A DNA stretch of 64,000 bases from Methylobacterium sp. J-068 (lineage in GTDB: Bacteria; Pseudomonadota; Alphaproteobacteria; Rhizobiales; Beijerinckiaceae): positions 124,001-188,000 of the forward strand of contig NZ_JAKSXY010000059.1 in NCBI RefSeq assembly GCF_022829445.1, given 5' to 3'. Below are positions 44,024 through 53,870 of the stretch, piece by piece (the first letter of the stretch is position 1; each line of letters begins with the position of its first letter). The notes below the pieces were generated by a model. That model was not told the DNA's origin. It ran no database searches and saw only the letters and a program-made list of their open reading frames with translations. Made by a program: the position numbers and the translations under genes.

Positions 44024-45124
44024 TCACGCCGTCCGCAGGCCGGGGGCGGCCGGTCTCGGCCGCTCGCCGACGATGTGGAAGGCCTTCGGGCGCCGGAACA
44101 GGAAGGCGGCCGGGGTGTGGCGGATCATCCGCTCGAAGGCCAGCGGCACCAGGAGCGCCACCACCGTGACGACGAGGCTCGCCAGCCCGATATCCGCGAT
44201 GGCGCCGGTCTTGACGATCAGCGTTCGGGTGAAGGCCATCGGCAGGAAGAAGGCGAGGTAGATCACGATCGAGCGCTGGCCGCAGGCGCGCAAGGCCTCC
44301 GTCACCGGGCCGCCCGCCCGGCTCATCAGGGCACCGATGGCCACGATGGCGAGCGCTCCGGCCCCGCTGAGCAGGAAACCCAGGACGGGCAGGTGGGCGA
44401 GGCTCGGCACCGAGGCGAGGCCGCTGGGAAGGAACACCAGGGCGGCGTTGGTCACGGCCCAGAGCGCGAGGCCGAGGAGCGCCGCGCGGACGTGGCGCTG
44501 GACCCCGTCGGCGAAGTCGAAGATGCGCCCGGCGAAGAGGTAGCCCACGAGGAACCAGACGTAGCGGGCGCAGAATTCGTCCACGAGCTCGATGCCGGTC
44601 CGGACCGTGAGGAACTCGAGCAGCGCCGCGAGCCCGAGGATCACGGGTGCGGGCACTCGGCGCAAAACCTTGGTGAGCACCGAGAACACCGCCAGCAGGT
44701 AGATGAACCACAGGGTCGAGTAGGGTTCGACCAGGGCCGTCGCCAGATGGGCCAGGAAGGCGCCGGGGCCCGCGCCCTCGACGATCTGGCCGTACTTGGC
44801 CGCCGACTGGATGAGGACCCAGAGGACGTAGAAATAGGCGAAGTGCACGAGGCGGCGGTCGAGGAAGAGGCGCCAGTCGCGGTCGATCACCCGGCCGAGG
44901 AACAGGCCGGACAGGAGGAAGAAGTCGGGAATCCGGAACGGGCGCGCGAAGGCCACGAGGGTGTGGAGGAAGCCTTCGCCCTCCATGGCGATGCCGGTGC
45001 CGAGGGTGGAATGCATCATCACCACCAGGATGATGCAGACCCCCTTGGCGACGTCGACCCAGGCGAGGCGGTTCGCATCCTGCCCGCCCGCCCGTGTCTC
45101 GACCGCCGTGATCCTGCTCTCCAT
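44024..45124 (-). CDS. Acyltransferase family 3 membrane protein
   Basis: The 366-residue protein has about ten membrane helices. The family start WVDVAKGVCIILVVMMHST (residues 20-38) carries the conserved His, and FRIPDFFLLSGLFLG is the second motif. Middle helices contain YSTLWFIYLLAVF and the end has RSIVIYLAFFLPMAF. Such enzymes O-acetylate or O-succinylate glycans and lipids across the membrane. GGGAG precedes the ATG at 45124. It converges on the amidotransferase gene with four bases between stops; no glycan cluster surrounds it, so the target is unknown. Confidence 0.85.
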   Translation of the reverse strand: MESRITAVETRAGGQDANRLAWVDVAKGVCIILVVMMHSTLGTGIAMEGEGFLHTLVAFARPFRIPDFFLLSGLFLGRVIDRDWRLFLDRRLVHFAYFYVLWVLIQSAAKYGQIVEGAGPGAFLAHLATALVEPYSTLWFIYLLAVFSVLTKVLRRVPAPVILGLAALLEFLTVRTGIELVDEFCARYVWFLVGYLFAGRIFDFADGVQRHVRAALLGLALWAVTNAALVFLPSGLASVPSLAHLPVLGFLLSGAGALAIVAIGALMSRAGGPVTEALRACGQRSIVIYLAFFLPMAFTRTLIVKTGAIADIGLASLVVTVVALLVPLAFERMIRHTPAAFLFRRPKAFHIVGERPRPAAPGLRTA

Positions 45125-45366
45125 GATCCCGCTCCCCTCGCGTCGCGGGCATCCTCCCGCGCGGAACCTTAAGGAGGCCGATACGCGGGCGCGCTCCGTG
45201 CGGATCATGCCGAACAGCGGGTAAAGGCGACCCGGCGAATGCCCGGCTTCGGCGGGAGCCACCCCGGACCGGACCGCGCTGCGGTCGCCTCATCGGGCTC
45301 AGTTCGCGCGAACTCGCGCGACCGCGCGCCGGCGGGCGTCCGCCGAACCTCGATGAAACCAAGGTC

Positions 45367-45738
45367 TCAGGAAGGATCGCGCTTGGCGCCCCTGCGGTCG
45401 CGGGTCATCCGCGTCGCGGCGTGGAAGTCGTCGGGCTTCGTCCGGACCCAGGCCAGGAACCGGGCCATCTCGGGGTCGGCGCGCAGGGCCTCGGTGTCGG
45501 CGAGGCGCCGGGCGATCTCGGCCTCGCTGAAGCGGGCATGGATCGCCGAGTGGCAGATCTGGTGCAGCCGCACGGTGCCGCCCCGCGCGCCGCCCTTCAG
45601 CTTCGGGGTGAGGTGGTGCAGGCTCGACTTGGCGCGCGGCGGGATCGGACGCTCGCAGAGCGGACAGATCACCGGGGCCTTCACCGGTCCATGGGTCGTC
45701 GGATCGTCCTCGCGCCACATCCGGGCTCGTCGTCCCAT
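45367..45738 (-). CDS. HNH endonuclease-domain protein
   Basis: The 123-residue protein has ICPLCERPIPPRAKSSLHHL near residue 25, then TVRLHQICHSAIHARFSEAE near 60: a Cys-x2-Cys zinc knuckle, the His-His catalytic element and the second Cys/His element of the HNH fold. The C-terminal third is helical. This compact type is common as a stand-alone chromosomal gene and is not proof of a phage or restriction system. AGGAGA precedes the ATG by six bases. Frames extending to 45909 are rejected because of this ribosome site. Confidence 0.85.
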   Translation of the reverse strand: MGRRARMWREDDPTTHGPVKAPVICPLCERPIPPRAKSSLHHLTPKLKGGARGGTVRLHQICHSAIHARFSEAEIARRLADTEALRADPEMARFLAWVRTKPDDFHAATRMTRDRRGAKRDPS

Positions 45739-45913
45739 CGGGGTCTCCTGGGGCTCCTCTTCGCGGGACGATGGATATGGGGTGCCGACGCGGCACGTCT
45801 CGTGCGGCCGATTGCGAGCCACACGGGGCATGGCGTCTCCCGTCGACGCGCCCGCGCGCCCCGGACGTCCAGCCTCAGCAGAGGCCACGATCCGCATCCG
45901 GTGCGGCACAGGG

Positions 45914-47143
45914 CTACGACATACGCGCCCGGAGCGACGCCTCGGCCGTCGCTCCGTCGACGGCCGGCGCGTCCCGGCGCTGACCGGGTCGGGACGCCAG
46001 CCGTCCGTTGATCCAGCCGGCCATCGGCATTTCGAGATAGCGATGACAGGCGACCGACAGGGCCGTCAGGAGTGCCAGGCCGAAAAAGACGTTCGCGACC
46101 GGGCCGAGGGGTCTGAACGATAGGGAATCCTGGATCAGGCCGAGATATCCGAAGACCGGAACGTGAAGGATGTAGAGGCTGTAGCTCGCGGCCCCCAAGG
46201 ACACGAGCACGCGCGTTTTCAGCACCCAAGTCAGGATTCCGCCCGAGGACGTGAGGCCGAACAACAGCAGGCCGATGCACGGCAGGCTGAAGAAGCGATA
46301 GGCCCACCACGGAGCGAACAGGGTCGCTGCCGTCAAAGAGGCCACGGCGACCAGCGACAGGGCAGATCGGGCGGCGTCTGGCAGGGCCGTGTCGCGGATG
46401 AGGATGCCGAGGATGAGTCCCACGATGAATTCCGGCAGCCGTAGCGGTGGGAACGCCTGGAAGAAGATCCCGCCGAAGACCGAGCCCGCGTCGCCCCACA
46501 GGACGAAGGGGGCCATCCCGATGGCCGAGGCCAGGGCCCACGAGGAGAGGGCGATCGCGAGACAGGTTCTCCGGCTCAGGGATGCGATGCCGATGAGCAG
46601 GGGAAACAACGCGTAGAAGAAGGCCTCGACGGAGAGCGACCAGGCCGGGCCGTTCCACGCGACGGCCGTCCAGGGCGTCCAGGATTGCAGCAGGGATATC
46701 GCGCTGAGGGGATAGACGATCAGCCTCGGAAGATAGTTCGTCGCGTTGGGGTGGCTCGATAGGATCTGATGCACGCTCAGGGGCGCGATCAGGAGAATGC
46801 CGAGCGCATAGACGGGATAGATTCGCGCGAAGCGTGCGATCCAGAAGTGCCGCTTCGTCTTTTTGAGACGACCCTGAAGGGTGACGTTGCTGTGAAACAG
46901 GACGATTCCCGAGAGGACGAAGAAGACGGACACCGAGCCGTCGCCCACGACTTTCAGGAAATTCCTGACGATCGGATCGGTCGCCTCGGAGACCGGCACG
47001 AAATGATGCAGCACGACCAGGGCGGCGGCGATGTATCGAACGCCTGTCAGAGCCTCCATCCGGGAGCCGGGATCTGCCCTTGTGGAAACAATCGATCTGT
47101 CATCGGCGGGATCGGCCAGAGAAAGACTGTTGGCGATGCGCAT
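45914..47143 (-). CDS. OafA-type acyltransferase (acyltransferase 3)
   Basis: The 409-residue protein has about ten membrane helices. The signature GVRYIAAALVVLHHFVPVS near residue 34 includes the Arg and His-His of the family, FFVLSGIVLFHS near 75 the second motif and NGPAWSLSVEAFFYALFPLL near 160 the E-F-F-Y element. SLGAASYSLYILHVPVF near 320 completes the pattern. It probably acetylates a cell-surface glycan. Base composition is visibly lower in GC than the surrounding genes, a hint of transfer. It stands next to an HNH gene without other glycan genes. Confidence 0.87.
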   Translation of the reverse strand: MRIANSLSLADPADDRSIVSTRADPGSRMEALTGVRYIAAALVVLHHFVPVSEATDPIVRNFLKVVGDGSVSVFFVLSGIVLFHSNVTLQGRLKKTKRHFWIARFARIYPVYALGILLIAPLSVHQILSSHPNATNYLPRLIVYPLSAISLLQSWTPWTAVAWNGPAWSLSVEAFFYALFPLLIGIASLSRRTCLAIALSSWALASAIGMAPFVLWGDAGSVFGGIFFQAFPPLRLPEFIVGLILGILIRDTALPDAARSALSLVAVASLTAATLFAPWWAYRFFSLPCIGLLLFGLTSSGGILTWVLKTRVLVSLGAASYSLYILHVPVFGYLGLIQDSLSFRPLGPVANVFFGLALLTALSVACHRYLEMPMAGWINGRLASRPGQRRDAPAVDGATAEASLRARMS

Positions 47144-47453
47144 TCCGCAGTTCCAAAACAGATCAATACTTTAGACTGAAATACCCAGCATCGGAAATTT
47201 ACGGGTCGGCCTGAACAGAGTCCAGGGCGGCCAATGCTTAGGGGCCCCGTCCCTGGGATGTGCAGGCACCGACCTGATATCAAGCTTAACGCGCACGATG
47301 CGCCCTCGATCTCACCGGGCGGACGGATCCGGATTGGATTCGCGGGCGGTGCGGCTCGATCGGGACCGGCTTTATGTGTCTCTCACAAAGTTCCCCCTGC
47401 TCTGCCGTGCCCGGAGTGAGGACCGACGGTGGTCGGGAGTTTTGTGAGGCGCT
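47144..47453. other. Intergenic region, 310 bases, no gene seen
   Basis: Between OafA-type acyltransferase and alpha/beta hydrolase. Composition is mixed and AT-richer at the left, consistent with the acyltransferase promoter on the minus strand. Short frames on both strands lack ribosome sites. Confidence 0.4.
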
Positions 47454-48305
47454 CTAAGGCGTCTCGGTCGCGAGGGGCTTCCGGCAGACCGGGTCCGTCG
47501 TCAACGGCCGAAACAGCGCCTCCGCCGCGCGGTCCTGTTCGCCCAGGATCGAAACGTGGTCGCCCGGCAGGATCGTCAGGCGGGCGCGCGGTCCCGCCCG
47601 CTCGGCGAGGCGCTGCGCGTGGGGGAGAGGCACCACCGGGTCCGAGCGGCCATGGACGATCAGAACGGGGCCGCCGGTCTCGGCGATGCGCGCGTCCGAG
47701 CGGAAGCTATCGCGCAGGAGCAGGCGGACGGGCAGGTAGGGAAAGCGCTCCGCCGCCACGGCGGTCAGGGAATCGAAGGGCGCCTCCAGGTAGAGGCCGA
47801 GATGCGGCATCGTCCGCGTCGCCGCCACCGCCACGGCGGCGCCGAGGGAATGGCCGTGCAGCAGCACCGGCGCGCCCGGCGCGCGCGCGGCGACCTCCCG
47901 GTAGGCGGCCCCCGCATCGGCGATCAGGCCATCCTCGCTCGGGCTGCCGGTCGAGCCCGGATAACCCCGATAGGCGATGGCCAGGACGCCCCAGCCCTCG
48001 GCGCGCCAGGGGTCGGCGGAGAAGCGCGCCGCCGCCGGCTCGGGTCGCGAGCCGTTGCCGTGAAAGCTCAGGACGACGGCGCAGCCCGGCGTTGGGGGCC
48101 GCCAGAACCCGAACAGGCGCTCGCCGTCGTCGGTCTCCAGGCTGATCGCGCGGGTGCCGGGCGGCGCGTCTCGGGCGGCCGAGGGAAGCGGGCCGCGATA
48201 GGCGCCCGGATAGATGAGGTGGCGCTGGAACGCGGCCAGGACGACGAGCGCGACCGCGTAGAGCGCGAGCGGGCCTGCGACGAGGAAGGCGAGGAGAAGG
48301 CGCAT
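47454..48305 (-). CDS. Membrane-anchored alpha/beta hydrolase (Bem46-like)
   Basis: The 283-residue protein has an N-terminal hydrophobic helix (LLLAFLVAGPLALYAVALVV), then an alpha/beta hydrolase core. The oxyanion segment is VLSFHGNGSRPE near 87, GYPGSTGSPSEDGL near 125 is the BAAT/Bem46-like segment, the nucleophile is in LLHGHSLGAAVAVA near 157, the acid in VHGRSDPVVPLP near 227 and the His in LPGDHVSIL near 258. It is probably an esterase of unknown substrate. The start at 48305 gives the N-terminal anchor; the frame to 48965 is antisense to the site-2-protease-like gene. Confidence 0.88.
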   Translation of the reverse strand: MRLLLAFLVAGPLALYAVALVVLAAFQRHLIYPGAYRGPLPSAARDAPPGTRAISLETDDGERLFGFWRPPTPGCAVVLSFHGNGSRPEPAAARFSADPWRAEGWGVLAIAYRGYPGSTGSPSEDGLIADAGAAYREVAARAPGAPVLLHGHSLGAAVAVAATRTMPHLGLYLEAPFDSLTAVAAERFPYLPVRLLLRDSFRSDARIAETGGPVLIVHGRSDPVVPLPHAQRLAERAGPRARLTILPGDHVSILGEQDRAAEALFRPLTTDPVCRKPLATETP

Positions 48306-48534
48306 GCGTCCGATCGCGAGGGACGGGATCGGGGCGGGGAGACCGGATGCCGAGCCGGATGATCCCGCGAAGGTAGGGACTGGACTTTGCCGTGTCACCA
48401 GCGATGTTGCGTCGCGTGAAAGCCCGCATCCCACACCCGATCCCGGACTCGGCCCTCCGTCTCGTGCCGAGCGGCCACGAGGCCGCCCAGCCGTGGCCCG
48501 GCCGCCCCACCGGGGCGGGCCGGTCGCACTCAGC

Positions 48535-49320
48535 ATGACGCGGACATCCGGTTCGGCGGGTGGCGCGGGGCGGATCACCCTCAGCGCCAATCTCCTGCTC
48601 GTCGGCCTCATCTTCAACGGGCTCGGCTTCGCGATCGGCGGCGACCTGCTCGACGGGGCGGGCGCGGCCTTCGTGTTCGTGATGGCGGGCTGGGTGCTCG
48701 GCCTCTGCCTGCACGCCTTCGGGCCCCTCCTCGTCTCAGGGAACCCGGGCCTGCCCGGCACCGGGGGCTTGGCGACCGGGGGCTTGGCGACCGGGGTCCT
48801 GGCGATCGATCCCGCGCGCGCGCCCAATCCGGTCGCCACGATGCTTCTGCCGGTGGTCTTCACGATCCTGGTGGGGCTCGGCTTTCCGGGCGGTGTTTCC
48901 GAGGCGGAGGCCGCGGGTCCGAGTCGCGGGCGTCGATCGGCGGTGGCCGCCGCCGGACCCGCCATGAGCCTGCTGTTCCTGATCCTGCTCGTCGGCCTCT
49001 ACGCCCTGACGAGCGACGAATCCGGGACGCTGCGGGCCGTGCTCGCGGTCTCGGTGCTGTTCCAGGGCACCGCCCTCGTCCTCGGCCTGATGCCGGTGCC
49101 CGGCCTCGACGGCTACGCGATCCTGCGGCCCTGGCTTCCCGGCGACTGGTCCTGGACGGACCGGGTGGCCCGGCACTCCGCCCTCGTGCTGCTCGGGCTG
49201 TTCCTGCTCTCGGGCGCCTTCACCCGCCCGGTGTTCCGCGTCAGCCTGCGCCTGACCGCCGGTCTCGGCATCGACCTCGCCGACGTCATCACCGGTTACC
49301 GGCTCATCCGGCTGTGGTGA
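48535..49320 (+). CDS. Site-2-protease (M50)-like membrane protein lacking the HExxH zinc site
   Basis: The 261-residue protein follows the site-2 protease layout. The first helices are LSANLLLVGLIFNGLGFAIG and AFVFVMAGWVLGLCLH. DPARAPNPVATMLLPVVFTI and GLGFPGG follow, then AVAAAGPAMSLLFLI and the second catalytic segment LMPVPGLDGYAILRPWLP with Asp near 192. However, where HExxH is expected it reads HAFGP (60-64), so the glutamate and second histidine are absent. A 15-base tandem repeat (48760-48804) has replaced part of the sequence just after it. I expect no protease activity; the protein may act as a scaffold or be decaying. The start at 48535 follows the divergent region. Confidence 0.7.
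   Translation: MTRTSGSAGGAGRITLSANLLLVGLIFNGLGFAIGGDLLDGAGAAFVFVMAGWVLGLCLHAFGPLLVSGNPGLPGTGGLATGGLATGVLAIDPARAPNPVATMLLPVVFTILVGLGFPGGVSEAEAAGPSRGRRSAVAAAGPAMSLLFLILLVGLYALTSDESGTLRAVLAVSVLFQGTALVLGLMPVPGLDGYAILRPWLPGDWSWTDRVARHSALVLLGLFLLSGAFTRPVFRVSLRLTAGLGIDLADVITGYRLIRLW
48760..48804 (+). repeat. Three 15-base tandem repeats in the site-2-protease-like gene
   Basis: ACCGGGGGCTTGGCG twice and ACCGGGGTCCTGGCG once encode TGGLA, TGGLA, TGVLA, inside the loop after the lost zinc motif. Confidence 0.9.
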
Positions 49321-49498
49321 CGCTCCGCCCCCGCGCGGCATCTCCCGCAATCCTGCTTCGCGCAACGTGAGGTCGGAAAAGTGATGAGATCTCGCGGGAA
49401 CGTGTCTGGTGGCTGTATGACTCTACGTTAAGAAATCGGGCGGGCGCGAGACCCGCGCGGCCGGCAGCGCCGGGGTGGTTTTCGCGCGAGGGTGGGTC

Positions 49499-49708
49499 AT
49501 GACGGACAACGCATCATCAGAGAGGCCCTACCGCGCGCTGTTGCTGGATGCCGTGGGCCGCGTACTGCGCACCAAGGTCATTCCCGCCCGCGACGAGTCC
49601 GAGGCCATCGAGCGGGCGCGCGCCTTCATGGACGGACGCCCGGTGGAACTCCGGGAGGGCGACCGCCTGGTGGTGCGCATCGAGGCCTCCGACACGTCGA
49701 TGGTGTAA
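49499..49708 (+). CDS. Small hypothetical protein, 69 aa
   Basis: Residues 10-60 have alternating strand and helix (YRALLLDAVGRVLRTKVI, then ESEAIERARAFMDGRPVELR, then DRLVVRIE), a compact alpha/beta domain without recognised family. GAGGGTGG precedes the ATG. Base use is as in neighbouring genes. A DUF-type family common in Methylobacterium is likely, but I cannot name it. Confidence 0.65.
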   Translation: MTDNASSERPYRALLLDAVGRVLRTKVIPARDESEAIERARAFMDGRPVELREGDRLVVRIEASDTSMV

Positions 49709-49826
49709 GGGTCTCGCGGCGCCCCGCGACAACGGGGCGCCATCGCCGCCATCCCCCGGTTTCATGCTAGGTGCGCTCCGTATCCGGAATGGGCCAGGAT
49801 GGGCCCGAGCCGGTGGAGACACCACC

Positions 49827-50081
49827 ATGGCCCTCAAGACGACCTTCCTGGTTCAGACCTTCGTGCTCAAGCGCAAGCGGTTGACGCCCGGCGACCGCGA
49901 GGTGGCGGTGACCGAGAGCGGCGCCCTCAAGAAGGCGGAGGCCATGGCCGCCCGCTTTCCCGGAACGGCGGCCATGAAGGTGGTGGCCGACGACGAGACG
50001 GGGGAATTGGAGAGCGCGACGATCCTGGCACATTTCGGCGAGGTCCCGGAGGATTTCGCCGAGAGCCTTCAGGGCGGCTGA
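49827..50081 (+). CDS. Small hypothetical protein, 84 aa
   Basis: The protein MALKTTFLVQTFVLKRKRLT... continues with VTESGALKKAEAMAARFPGT and AAMKVVADDETGELESATIL. It has a plausible beta-alpha-beta fold with ending AHFGEVPEDFAESLQGG. I recognise no family or motif. GGTGGAG lies about 10 bases before the ATG, and a strong terminator follows the gene at 50101. Confidence 0.68.
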   Translation: MALKTTFLVQTFVLKRKRLTPGDREVAVTESGALKKAEAMAARFPGTAAMKVVADDETGELESATILAHFGEVPEDFAESLQGG

Positions 50082-50100
50082 TCGATCCCGTTACAAGAAA

Positions 50101-50127
50101 GCCCCGCCTGCGCGGGGCAGGCGGGGC
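50101..50127. terminator. Strong terminator hairpin between converging genes
   Basis: GCCCCGCCTG and CAGGCGGGGC form a perfect 10-base stem around a 7-base loop, with AAGAAA before and CTTGAA after. It serves the plus-strand small gene and probably the minus-strand BA14K gene. Confidence 0.8.
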
Positions 50128-50166
50128 CTTGAATACGGAGCCTTCAGAGCTCCCGTGCGTCAGCCG

Positions 50167-50865
50167 TTACGGGCAGGCGTGGCGCTGGCCGTCATTGCCC
50201 AGATAGGTGCCGCTGCGACGGTCGTAGGACCGGAAGCGCTGGACGCAGTACGCGACGTCGTTGCCGCCCGGCGCGACTTCGGTGGTCTCGGCGTAACCGG
50301 CCTGAGCGTAACCGTCGCCGTAGGGCGCATAGCCCCCGCCGTAATAGGCCGGGGCGTAGCCGCCCGCGTAGTAATCGTCGCCGTAATAGCCACTGCCGAG
50401 GCCGTAGCCGATGCCGGCACCCGCCAGGCCGAGGCCGATACCAAGGCCCAGGCCGCCATAGCCCCGGCGGTAGCCGTAACCCCGTCCGCCGTAGCCGGCC
50501 CGATTGAAGCCGCCGCGATCGAATCCGCCCCGGTTGAAGCCGCCGCCGTTCCGGAAGCCGTTGGCGGCCAACGCGCCGCCGCCGATGCCGGCGGCGCCCC
50601 GGTTGAACCCACCCCGGTTGAAGCCGCCCGAGACCACGCCGCCGCCGTTGAAGCCGCCCTGGGAGATGCCGCCGCGGTTGAAGCCGCCGCCACCGAAGCC
50701 GCCCCGGAAACCGCCGGCCCCGCCACGGAAGCCGCCGCCGAGGCCGCCGTGGAACCCGCCGCCGCCGCCCCGGAAGCCGCCACCGCCCGGACGCGCGTCC
50801 GCGGTGGCGGGAATCAGTGAAAGGGCCCCGACCAGGGCGGCCGAGGCCATAAGGATGCGCTTCAT
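50167..50865 (-). CDS. Glycine/phenylalanine-rich secreted BA14K-family protein
   Basis: The 232-residue protein has a signal peptide (MKRILMASAALVGALSLIPATADA). A long Gly-Phe-Arg-Asn repeat region (residues 26-130, GGGFRGG, GGFNRGG units) is followed by a Gly/Tyr-rich part and the C-terminal BA14K-type domain YCVQRFRSYDRRSGTYLGND with two Cys (YCVQR...HACP). BA14K was first described in Brucella as an immunoreactive, lectin-like protein. A weak EcfG-like promoter (50920-50945) precedes the gene. It is separated from the plus-strand gene by a bidirectional terminator. Confidence 0.85.
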   Translation of the reverse strand: MKRILMASAALVGALSLIPATADARPGGGGFRGGGGGFHGGLGGGFRGGAGGFRGGFGGGGFNRGGISQGGFNGGGVVSGGFNRGGFNRGAAGIGGGALAANGFRNGGGFNRGGFDRGGFNRAGYGGRGYGYRRGYGGLGLGIGLGLAGAGIGYGLGSGYYGDDYYAGGYAPAYYGGGYAPYGDGYAQAGYAETTEVAPGGNDVAYCVQRFRSYDRRSGTYLGNDGQRHACP

Positions 50866-50919
50866 GGGATGAACCTGTCGTTCGAATGCCGGCCCTGACG
50901 GCCGAACCATTGCTGCCTC

Positions 50920-50945
50920 AACGCAGAGAGGGGGCGTCCGGTTCG
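50920..50945 (-). promoter_or_regulatory. Weak EcfG-like promoter for the BA14K gene
   Basis: Minus strand CGAAC, 17 bases, CGTT; one mismatch to GGAAC-N16/17-CGTT. The predicted start is about 43 bases before the ATG. Confidence 0.35.
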
Positions 50946-51022
50946 TCCGACCCCGAATTCCATACCGGTTTGTCGGCCGGCGATTGACAAACCGCGCGCG
51001 GGCCGTGAGTCTGGAACAATTC

Positions 51023-53108
<2,086 letters not shown>

Positions 53109-53148
53109 GCGTCAACGAGACTGTCGGGCCGGGCATTCCGGGTCGGTC

Positions 53149-53712
53149 TCAGCTGACCGGCCCGGGGCAGGCATGCCGGGGAAGAGCCGCCCTCGGCGCG
53201 GTAAATTCGAGACGCGTGTCGAGCCGTGCGCCGTAGGCGTCATGGAGCGCGCCGAGCATGAGATCGGCCGCGACATCGAGGGCGGGTGGCGTGCCGAGAG
53301 CGATCTCGCGTGCATAGTTGCCGTTCGGATCGCCTTGCGTGAATCCCAGGCGATGCAGGGCTGGGATCGAGGACGGCGATCGCTCGAGGCGAAGGGCCTC
53401 CGTCCTCGGCCCATAAGCGCCGGAGGCGGCTTCGCAGTGCATCTTCGTGTCCTCATCGAAGAAGATGCACTGCACGTAGCTCTGCTCCGCAGCCGTGATG
53501 CGCACGGCGATGAAACGATCCCTGGAGGTCGAGCGCGGGCCGCGCAGGTGGATGCTGCGCAGCCGCTCGACGACGGCGCAGCGATGAGCCTCGATGAAGG
53601 CCGCGCGACCGCGATCCGCCGGAGCGGCGCCGGAGGCTGAGCCGAGGGCGATCACCAGCATCACGGATGAGAGTGATCGAATCCGAACGGGCGCCAGTGC
53701 GGCGATGATCAT
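53149..53712 (-). CDS. Secreted hypothetical protein, 187 aa
   Basis: A short hydrophobic signal sequence (SLSSVMLVIALGSASGAAPA) precedes a mature region with four cysteines (AHRCAVVERL, SYVQCIFFDE, KMHCEAAS, PRHACP), possibly two disulfides, and aromatic patches. No family is recognised. The start at 53712 gives the signal; frames extending further to 53934 overlap the end of the sigma-54 activator and lack a signal. Its ribosome site is weak, so the exact start and even the gene are uncertain. Converging thiC ends 40 bases away. Confidence 0.5.
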   Translation of the reverse strand: MIIAALAPVRIRSLSSVMLVIALGSASGAAPADRGRAAFIEAHRCAVVERLRSIHLRGPRSTSRDRFIAVRITAAEQSYVQCIFFDEDTKMHCEAASGAYGPRTEALRLERSPSSIPALHRLGFTQGDPNGNYAREIALGTPPALDVAADLMLGALHDAYGARLDTRLEFTAPRAALPRHACPGPVS

Positions 53713-53870
53713 CCTGGCGACCCCGGAATTCCGTCTTCGCGCGAGAGCGCCCGCCCCTCTGGGGCCTGCATCGTCCTCCGCCACGCGGTGCGGGCTATGG
53801 CAGGCACTTCGAAATTCACCACCGCTTGAAAGTTCGGCGCCCCCGCCCGTCACGACCACATAGCGGGCGG

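Noticed and set aside
45367..45738. Restriction-modification or phage system at the HNH gene
   Set aside because: No methyltransferase, terminase or other phage gene is adjacent. Single HNH genes are common chromosomal genes.
47234..47419. Small gene in the region before the alpha/beta hydrolase
   Set aside because: The peptide has no recognisable features, no ribosome site and ends without conserved context.
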